From a virus, in IMG/VR virus record IMGVR_UViG_3300008107_000688, positions 1-32,480 of that record: DNA of 32,480 nt; one strand, given 5' to 3'. The notes beneath the pieces are model-generated. The model made no database searches and was not told where the DNA came from. It saw only the letters and a list, made by a program, of their open reading frames with translations. The position numbers and the translations under genes are program-made. Shown here in pieces: positions 26,488-32,480 of this stretch (positions within the stretch are counted from its first letter, which is position 1; each line of letters begins with the position of its first letter).

Positions 26488-26506
26488 AAATTAAAACTAA
26501 CTAACT

Positions 26507-27832
26507 ATGCCTGGAACAATTGGACAAATTCAAAAGAATTATGTCTCTTCCGTAAACTTCCTCGATCAGAGGGAGATCCTCAATAAGATTCTTGACGTAA
26601 CAAACGAAGAGTCTTCTTTCTTAGATGTAATGGAATTAACTGGTCGCTCTGAAGTGACTTCAGTTCCTGAGTACCATCATTTCGTAAACGAAGAGTTATA
26701 TGTACTTGGTACTGTAACTTCTGGTGGAGCAACACCTGGCGATACTCTTACATTGGTTATCGATGCTGATGCTTTCGCTTTCGTAAACTTAGGTGAATTG
26801 GTTCTTTTCCCAAGTGGTAAGGTTGGTATCGTAACTGCTAAGAACAGCGGTACTAGCGCAATCACTGTAAAGAATGTTGATGACGCTGATGGTAGCTTGA
26901 ATGTTGCTGACGGTGGTAAGATTGCATTCTTCTCTAACGCTGCTGGTGAAGGTTCTGAATCTCCTGCTGCAAAGCGTTGGAAGCCTACAAAATATGCTAA
27001 CCAAGTTCAGATCTTCAAAGGTAAATTCTCTATCACTGATATTCAGAAGGCATCTAAGATCGAAACTGAATTCAATGGTAAGCCATTCTATATGTATAAA
27101 GGTCAGCACGAATCTCTGTTGAAATTCCGTGGTGATATTTCTTTGGCTGCATGGTTTAGCCGTAAGAGTGCTACTAAGTTTTCTGATGCTAACCCTGCAT
27201 TGGTTGATGCAGAAGGTAAGCCTATTCAGACTACAATGGGTGTTGATCAGTACGTAACTTCAATGGGTAAAGATCTTACAACTGATGTAACTGGTGTTCT
27301 TGATCTTGATGATTGGGCTAAGTTAACTCAGACTTTGAACAAAGATCGTGCTCCACTGCAGTACTTCCTGTTCACTGGTACTTCTTCAAATATCCTGTTG
27401 GATAACTTATTCAACAACTTAGGTAACTCTGCTCTGTTATCACAGGGTGCTCGTTTCCAAATTGCTGGTAAGGAATTAGACCTGGGTATCGATACTATCA
27501 AGATCTACGGACGTACTTTCTACAAGAAGTACTTGCCTTTGTTGGATCATAAGAATATCTTGAACTTCACTGGTGGATACAATGCTAAAGATAGCATCTA
27601 TGGTATCCCTGCTGATAAGATCAAGACTCAAGATGGTCAGATGGTTGATCGCCTTCGCATGCGTTACATGGCTGGTGACGGAACTGATCTGAAGTATCGT
27701 GAGATTCTGACTGGTGGTCTTGCTCCAGTACCAACTGATGATCGTTCAGTATTGAATATCAGTTACGAATCAGTACAAGGTGTTGAGATCCTCGGAGCTC
27801 AGCAGACCTTCAAACTGAAGACTGTATTCTAA
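26507..27832 (+). CDS. Major capsid protein
   Basis: A 441-residue protein directly after the scaffold and followed by a strong terminator, as expected for the most abundant product. MPGTIGQIQKNYVSSVNFLD and LDVTNEESSFLDVMELTGRS begin a HK97-like N-arm. A beta-rich insertion (about 75-150, VLGTVTSGGATPGDTLTLVI) may be an added surface domain. FKGKFSITDIQKASKIETEF and the C-terminal part with RMRYMAGDGTDLKYREILTG resemble Bacteroidota phage capsid proteins. Codons here favour GCT, GGT and CGT, in keeping with high expression. No protease site is evident. Confidence 0.85.
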   Translation: MPGTIGQIQKNYVSSVNFLDQREILNKILDVTNEESSFLDVMELTGRSEVTSVPEYHHFVNEELYVLGTVTSGGATPGDTLTLVIDADAFAFVNLGELVLFPSGKVGIVTAKNSGTSAITVKNVDDADGSLNVADGGKIAFFSNAAGEGSESPAAKRWKPTKYANQVQIFKGKFSITDIQKASKIETEFNGKPFYMYKGQHESLLKFRGDISLAAWFSRKSATKFSDANPALVDAEGKPIQTTMGVDQYVTSMGKDLTTDVTGVLDLDDWAKLTQTLNKDRAPLQYFLFTGTSSNILLDNLFNNLGNSALLSQGARFQIAGKELDLGIDTIKIYGRTFYKKYLPLLDHKNILNFTGGYNAKDSIYGIPADKIKTQDGQMVDRLRMRYMAGDGTDLKYREILTGGLAPVPTDDRSVLNISYESVQGVEILGAQQTFKLKTVF

Positions 27833-27839
27833 TCTATAA

Positions 27840-27872
27840 GAGGGGGGAGAAATCCTCCCTCTATTTTATTTT
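27840..27872 (+). terminator. Terminator after the major capsid gene
   Basis: GAGGGGGGA, loop GAAA, TCCTCCCTC (nine pairs, one G-U) followed by TATTTTATTTT. Strong and partly bidirectional. Confidence 0.9.
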
Positions 27873-27887
27873 ACCAAACTTCCTAAT

Positions 27888-28721
27888 ATGAGAAAAACAG
27901 AACTGTTCAACAATGTAAGTCCTGAGCTTGTAAAGTCAACTAAACTTAAGCCAGGCGAAAAGGTTGTGTATAGAATATTAAACATTCAACGCAACCCAAT
28001 GGATCCAACTAAATGGGCCATTCCTTCTATTAAGGCTGTTCCGCCAGTGGATCAGATCTATGATGAGAAAGCGCAGGAGTATGTTGATATTGCTGCGGTA
28101 CGTACAGTAGATCCAAAGGGCGAACACTCTTTCCATGAGATTCATTTCTACGGTAATCAAGGTGGTATGTTAGTATTAAATGGAGGCAGAGCTGCCGACC
28201 AGGAAATACATTCATACTTAAGCTTGTGTAATTACAATGCATCGAATCCAAATCGTGACACGACTAAGGAAGCGATCTTTGAATTTGTAGATGAGAGTGC
28301 AAGAAGTGAGAAGGAGCGTAAAAATAGAAATCTTAAGCGTGAGGCTCTTAACGCTGCATACGATTTAAGTGGTGATGAGGTTAAGAACTTTATTGCTGCA
28401 TTAGGTCAAGATGATACAAGACCAATGGATGTATTGAGAAATCAATTAGAATCTATGGCGGATAGTGATCCTAAGGCTTTCCTGGATCTTATCAACAACA
28501 AACAAGCCTCAATGAAGGCCGTTATTAATAGAGCCGTATCAAAGGGTGTTATTCTTTTTGATAGTGAAAGCTCTAGATATACCTGGCCAAATGGAGAAGC
28601 TATCTTAACTGTTGCTCGTACTACTGCTGGTGACGCTGCCGATGAACTGGTAAGCTTCTGTGTAAGCAGTGCAAAAGGCGAGAAGGTTTTCCAAACAATA
28701 CAGTCAAAATCTAAGAAGTAA
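27888..28721 (+). CDS. Hypothetical structural protein downstream of capsid
   Basis: A 277-residue protein, MRKTELFNNVSPELVKSTKL, then PGEKVVYRILNIQRNPMDPT, DEKAQEYVDIAAVRTVDPKG and a helical C-terminal half with SARSEKERKNRNLKREALNA. N-terminal strands and C-terminal helices. Flanked on both sides by strong terminators, so it must be made from its own promoter or read-through of the capsid message. It may be a capsid accessory or DNA-binding protein; no family recognised with confidence. Confidence 0.6.
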   Translation: MRKTELFNNVSPELVKSTKLKPGEKVVYRILNIQRNPMDPTKWAIPSIKAVPPVDQIYDEKAQEYVDIAAVRTVDPKGEHSFHEIHFYGNQGGMLVLNGGRAADQEIHSYLSLCNYNASNPNRDTTKEAIFEFVDESARSEKERKNRNLKREALNAAYDLSGDEVKNFIAALGQDDTRPMDVLRNQLESMADSDPKAFLDLINNKQASMKAVINRAVSKGVILFDSESSRYTWPNGEAILTVARTTAGDAADELVSFCVSSAKGEKVFQTIQSKSKK

Positions 28722-28757
28722 AGATAGTCTCTCGTAGGAGGGTTGTTTGGTGAACAC

Positions 28758-28785
28758 GGCCTGGGTCTATACCTGGGCCTTTTTT
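28758..28785 (+). terminator. Terminator before the fibre genes
   Basis: GGCCTGGGT, loop CTAT, ACCTGGGCC (nine pairs, two G-U) followed by TTTTTT. Confidence 0.9.
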
Positions 28786-28838
28786 CATAGGTGCTTTTCC
28801 ATAGGAATGTTATAGTTGTTAAGGAAATTTGCAGAATC

Positions 28839-30161
28839 ATGTCTACTATCAACAATACCTTTGATGTCAGATTTAATCTGTCTGGTACATTAAATCTTGT
28901 ATTAACAGATACTACTGTTTCTGCACCTAATGGTATGGTAGGCTTCTTCACGATCACCCAGCCTGATGGATCAACCAGGACGGGTAATGTGAACAGTCCA
29001 GATATTACAGCTGCGGGAGGTAGTTATACATTTGCGCTGAATAGGGATAGTGCGGGAAATGTTCAATGTGGAACGTACACAATTAAATATACAGTAACAG
29101 CACCTGGTTATTTTTCTTCTGACTTTACTAGAAGTTTTGTATTTCAGTATAGTCCAGTTAGCCTAATCGTTACACAGCTATTTGATGTGTTTACACCTAA
29201 CTTGAGTGTAAGGGATAATACCACTTACGCTGTTTCCAATTTCACTGCCGGATCTCCTACAAGATCCTGGTCTGTATCCAGCACTCCAACTGGAACATTG
29301 ACTGGCTCGGGGGTAACTCAGAGTTTTGTATTTGGCGGACAATACTATTCTGCCCAGTATGCAATATCCCTTACCTCAAGTATTTTATATACCCATAGTC
29401 AGTATGCATGGTTAACCGTTAATCAGACTCTTACAAACTCTTCTAGTGCGTGTATTCAACCGCCACCAGATTTCCAACACCTGGTAGAAGATGTGTCTGC
29501 TTTAAAGCTTGAGCTTGATGAGGCAGTTAATACTTGCCAAACCTATGACAAACTAAAGGCAGATTTTGAGTATGCTATTACTCTACTGTCTCATATAATA
29601 AACAAACTTAAGACAGCAGAGACGGATAATATCTATAAAGATTTTAATGATCTTCTTTTAGTTCTTTCTAATAATCAGATACCCACTTGTACTCCAACAA
29701 ACCAACCCATACCAGCCTATAATATTGGTGGACTAGACGGTGCGGCATGGGGAACAATTACGGGTAATATTCAGCAACAAACTGACCTGTGGAATATTCT
29801 ACAGACGTTAACTGGTAATACTGCACAAGCTACTGAGACTACAAAGGGTATAGCAGAACTTGCTACACAAGCTGAAACGGATACTGGAACTGATGATCTA
29901 AGAATAGTTACACCACTTAAACTTAAAACATTATTAGACAGCAGAGTTGGTGGTTATTCGGTTACGATAGGCGATGGAGTTAATACTTCATATGCCTTAA
30001 GTCATGGTTTAAATACAAGAGATGTTGTGGTTGCTATATATAAGGTATCCACAAACGAGCAGGTGATTACAGACGTTACCGCTACATCAACAAGTGTGGT
30101 TACGGTATCGTTCTTTACTGCGCCTGCATCAAATTCATATAGAGTTGTAATCAAGAAATAA
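28839..30161 (+). CDS. Fibre or head-decoration protein with Ig-like and coiled-coil parts
   Basis: Start taken at ATG 28839 (MSTINNTFDVRFNLSGTLNL). 440 residues. The N-terminal 200 residues are strand-rich with Ig-like spacing (TITQPDGSTRTGNVNSPDIT, SFVFQYSPVSLIVTQLFDVF). About 205-275 is a helical, coiled-coil-like segment (HLVEDVSALKLELDEAVNTC). The C-terminal part ATETTKGIAELATQAETDTG with PLKLKTLLDSRVGG is the repeat typical of tail fibres, and it ends in a small beta domain ASNSYRVVIKK. It would be a trimeric fibre or head fibre. The next gene starts right at its stop. Confidence 0.78.
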   Translation: MSTINNTFDVRFNLSGTLNLVLTDTTVSAPNGMVGFFTITQPDGSTRTGNVNSPDITAAGGSYTFALNRDSAGNVQCGTYTIKYTVTAPGYFSSDFTRSFVFQYSPVSLIVTQLFDVFTPNLSVRDNTTYAVSNFTAGSPTRSWSVSSTPTGTLTGSGVTQSFVFGGQYYSAQYAISLTSSILYTHSQYAWLTVNQTLTNSSSACIQPPPDFQHLVEDVSALKLELDEAVNTCQTYDKLKADFEYAITLLSHIINKLKTAETDNIYKDFNDLLLVLSNNQIPTCTPTNQPIPAYNIGGLDGAAWGTITGNIQQQTDLWNILQTLTGNTAQATETTKGIAELATQAETDTGTDDLRIVTPLKLKTLLDSRVGGYSVTIGDGVNTSYALSHGLNTRDVVVAIYKVSTNEQVITDVTATSTSVVTVSFFTAPASNSYRVVIKK

Positions 30162-32480
30162 ATGGAGCACTTATCAAGGATATTTGCCAAGGCTGGGTTG
30201 ACTGTAGATAACGGTGCAACCTTCAATGGCCTGGTTAACGCAAACACAGATACAGACAGATTTTTAGTGGCGGATAATGGGGTATTGAAATTCCGTACCG
30301 GGGCTGAGATTCTTTCTGATATAGGTGGTGCATCTTCCGCTTCAGGTCTGCCAACTGGTGGAACTGCTGGTCAGATACTAGCAAAGATAGATGCCACTAA
30401 TTATAACACCGAGTGGATTGATAATTTTACAACAGATGTTCGTCAGTATGTAAAGGCTGGCGAGGCTATTAATAAAGGACAGGCGGTTTATATAAGCAGT
30501 GCAGACGGGACAAACCCTATTGTAAGTAAGGCTTCTAATGCTTCAGAGGCAACGTCATCTAAGACACTTGGATTGCTTGCCCAGAACTTGTCTCATAATG
30601 GTTTTGGATATGTAATAACAGAGGGTAGATTGTCTGGGTTAGATACTTCATCAGCTCAGATAGCAGATCCAGTGTGGTTAGGTACAAATGGTAATTTAAT
30701 ATTTGGCCTAGCAAACAAACCTATCGCACCAGCTCACCTGGTTTACCTGGGTGTGGTTACTAGGGTGAATGCCAATAACGGTGAGATATTTGTTCATGTT
30801 CAAAATGGAGTGGAGCTGAATGAAATACATGATGTATTAATCCAGTCTGTTGCCAATAAAGATATTATATACAGAGATGCTTCTACAAATCTTTGGAAGA
30901 ATGCATCTATTGCTACCGTATTAGGATTCACCCCAGCGGATAATGCTGCTCTAGCAAACTATCAGTTGACTAGCCAAAAGGCTCAACCTAATGGTTATGC
31001 TTCTCTAGATGGTAATGGTAAGGTTCCATTGGCGCAGATGAACGATAGTATTATCGGACAGGTGGAGTATATGGGATTGTGGAATGCAGCTACCAATACA
31101 CCAACATTGAGCAGTACCCCTCAGCAGAAGGGTCATTATTATATTGTATCTGCAGCAGGTACTCAATTTGGAATTACATTTGAGATTGGCGACTGGATCA
31201 TCAGTGATGGAACTACCTGGTCTAAGGTGGACAATACTGATGCAGTTAATTCTGTGTTTGGTAGAGTAGGGAATATTGCAGCAGCAGAGGCGGATTATCA
31301 ATCATTTTATCCTAGACTTTCCCAGGTGTATGCTAACCCATCATGGATAAGTGAATTAGCTTGGTCTAAGATTACGGGTACACCAACTACTCTTGCAGGA
31401 TACGGTATAACAGATCCAATTGTTATTACGAGTGGATCATATAGCAATCCATCATGGATAACTGCTCTTGCCTGGTCTAAGATTACAAATACTCCAACAA
31501 CGCTATCGGGTTATGGAATTTCCGATGCTGTTCCATCATCAAGGACAATTACAATAAACGGCACTACATATGATCTTAGTGCCAATAGATCTTGGACTAT
31601 ATCAGAGGCTGATACTTTAGCAACTGTTACAGCTCGGGGGAACACTACAAGTGCTAATGTATTCTTAGGTCAGTACTTAAGAACTGGATCTTATCCTCAT
31701 TTTGGTGAAACTGTAGGCGGTTTAGCTACTCTGGTTGGTAATAATGTTTTACCTGGAACAGGTGTCAATAAGATTGTTAGATATGCTGGAGGTGATAACG
31801 GAACTTATATAATACTGCGTTATAATGCGGGAATTATATTTGGAACAGCACTGGCATCTACGGTTGGATCAGAGGTAGATGATACTTCGGCAGAGGCTAT
31901 GAGGATCACAACCAACAGAAATGTTCTTATTAATACCAGTGTTGATACAGGTGACTACAGGCTTGATGCAAACGGATTCTTTAGGTTAGGGCCATCGACT
32001 GGACATAATATAAGTATTGGGCCAAACTATCAATTCAAGTCTCTTGTTTCAAATACAATCATAACTCAGGACAGTGAGAATATATCTTTGTATGCAAACA
32101 ATACAGGTAATATTGTATTGGGCACACAAGCAGTTCCACGATTTGCAGTTAATAATAATGGTACTATAACGGCTAGTTCTCTGTCGGGAACTGGAACCAG
32201 AATGGTGGTATCAGACAGTTCGGGAGTTCTATCCACACAGGCTATACCAGTTGGAACTGTTACATCTGTTGGATTGTCTACAGGAACATCTGGAACGGAT
32301 GTTAATGTGAGTGGATCTCCTGTTACAGGATCTGGTGTAATAACATTTAACATCCCAACGGCATCTTCTGTAAATAGAGGATTATTATCTTCTACAGATT
32401 GGACTACTTTTAATAATAAGGTAAGCAGTATCATAGCGGGTAACGCTATAACGGTCAGCAATGCTTCGGGTAACGTTACG
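30162..32480 (+). CDS. Long fibre protein, open at the right edge
   Basis: 773 codons are visible and the frame runs off the window. MEHLSRIFAKAGLTVDNGAT begins a glycine/threonine-rich fibre. YVKAGEAINKGQAVYISSAD is a phage fibre head motif. Two 37-residue tandem repeats start at 31329 and 31440 (PSWISELAWSKITGTPTTLA, then PSWITALAWSKITNTPTTLS). Later come VNSVFGRVGNIAAAEADYQS and GLLSSTDWTTFNNKVSS, strings common in receptor-binding fibres of Bacteroidota phages. It probably recognises the host surface; a C-terminal chaperone or tip would lie beyond the edge. It abuts the previous gene (stop TAA, then ATG). Confidence 0.82.
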   Translation, partial: MEHLSRIFAKAGLTVDNGATFNGLVNANTDTDRFLVADNGVLKFRTGAEILSDIGGASSASGLPTGGTAGQILAKIDATNYNTEWIDNFTTDVRQYVKAGEAINKGQAVYISSADGTNPIVSKASNASEATSSKTLGLLAQNLSHNGFGYVITEGRLSGLDTSSAQIADPVWLGTNGNLIFGLANKPIAPAHLVYLGVVTRVNANNGEIFVHVQNGVELNEIHDVLIQSVANKDIIYRDASTNLWKNASIATVLGFTPADNAALANYQLTSQKAQPNGYASLDGNGKVPLAQMNDSIIGQVEYMGLWNAATNTPTLSSTPQQKGHYYIVSAAGTQFGITFEIGDWIISDGTTWSKVDNTDAVNSVFGRVGNIAAAEADYQSFYPRLSQVYANPSWISELAWSKITGTPTTLAGYGITDPIVITSGSYSNPSWITALAWSKITNTPTTLSGYGISDAVPSSRTITINGTTYDLSANRSWTISEADTLATVTARGNTTSANVFLGQYLRTGSYPHFGETVGGLATLVGNNVLPGTGVNKIVRYAGGDNGTYIILRYNAGIIFGTALASTVGSEVDDTSAEAMRITTNRNVLINTSVDTGDYRLDANGFFRLGPSTGHNISIGPNYQFKSLVSNTIITQDSENISLYANNTGNIVLGTQAVPRFAVNNNGTITASSLSGTGTRMVVSDSSGVLSTQAIPVGTVTSVGLSTGTSGTDVNVSGSPVTGSGVITFNIPTASSVNRGLLSSTDWTTFNNKVSSIIAGNAITVSNASGNVT
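31329..31550 (+). repeat. 111-bp tandem repeat within the fibre gene
   Basis: Two copies (31329-31439 and 31440-31550) encode Y-x-N-P-S-W-I-x-x-L-A-W-S-K-I-T-x-T-P-T-T-L-x-G-Y-G-I and a variable end. The DNA differs more than the protein, so the duplication is old or selected. Confidence 0.75.

Larger units (their letters stand above)
4918..31640. repeat. Dispersed TCGGGGG / CCCCCGARCTG motif family
   Basis: Seventeen copies start at 4918, 6407, 6646(-), 9016, 11268, 11532, 11738, 13731, 14975, 17373(-), 20487(-), 20946(-), 22206, 24247, 26428, 29307 and 31634, where (-) means CCCCCGA on the plus strand. In nine, the reverse string extends to CCCCCGARCTG. They occur in genes, gaps, leaders and a terminator. 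Nearly every run of five or more G in the window is preceded by TC. Confidence 0.7.

Noticed and set aside
28442-28957. 171-residue leftward open frame
   Set aside because: It crosses the strong rightward terminator and overlaps two rightward structural genes; no protein-like motif.
31005-32461. Two leftward open frames in the last 1.5 kb
   Set aside because: Both are shadows of the continuous rightward fibre gene.

Overview
The window is a stretch of a tailed double-stranded DNA phage (or prophage) of a Bacteroidota host. This rests on the terminase-portal-scaffold-capsid order, a terminase resembling those of crAss-like and other Bacteroidota phages, TTTG/TAnnTTTG promoters, the near absence of Shine-Dalgarno sequences, a DUF4846 protein, and AT-rich DNA. 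An integrase and a phage-type repressor suggest a temperate or formerly temperate life style. No cellular housekeeping gene and no convincing tRNA was seen.

Layout. (1) 1-5568, leftward: replication and recombination genes. These are an SSB-like protein, a frame-disrupted Holliday-junction-resolvase-like nuclease, a primase-helicase, a loader-like protein, an HTH protein, a YqaJ exonuclease and an ERF annealing protein. (2) 5569-5969: a divergent switch with a rightward Cro/C1-type repressor, a palindromic operator and promoters on both strands. (3) 5958-8961, leftward: small genes, a tyrosine integrase and a DnaA-domain-IV-like protein; a 300-base AT-rich gap with a DnaA-box-like site lies between the last two. 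(4) 8973-14211, leftward: about twenty small, mostly unknown early genes, many overlapping or nearly so. (5) 14212-15929: control DNA with few genes. (6) 15930-32480, rightward: late genes. These are PD-(D/E)XK-like and HNH nucleases, an amidase endolysin, DUF4846, a double GroES-like protein, a second PD-(D/E)XK nuclease, an HExxH protein, a probable small terminase, large terminase, portal, scaffold, major capsid protein and fibre proteins. The last fibre gene runs off the right edge.

The most notable content is RNA-level. The leftward strand carries two complete hammerhead ribozymes. One is type III, in the leader of the early operon (14386-14441), just downstream of a good Bacteroidota-type promoter. 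The other is type I, laid across the stop codon of one gene and the start codon of the next (13263-13314). Cleavage at both would release a 1164-nt RNA carrying four small genes. The same operon also has a recurring three-way-junction leader (CCCCCGAACTGC, two hairpins, GCAGTTCC) 15-18 nt before the start codon of at least three small genes and possibly a fourth.

Two further signals span the window. The heptamer TCGGGGG occurs 17 times, often extended to CCCCCGARCTG. An operator-like palindrome, AACTMTCTAAAATAGAKAGTT, lies at the heads of transcription units on both sides of the genome. Together these suggest repressor control of both arms plus RNA processing of the early operon.
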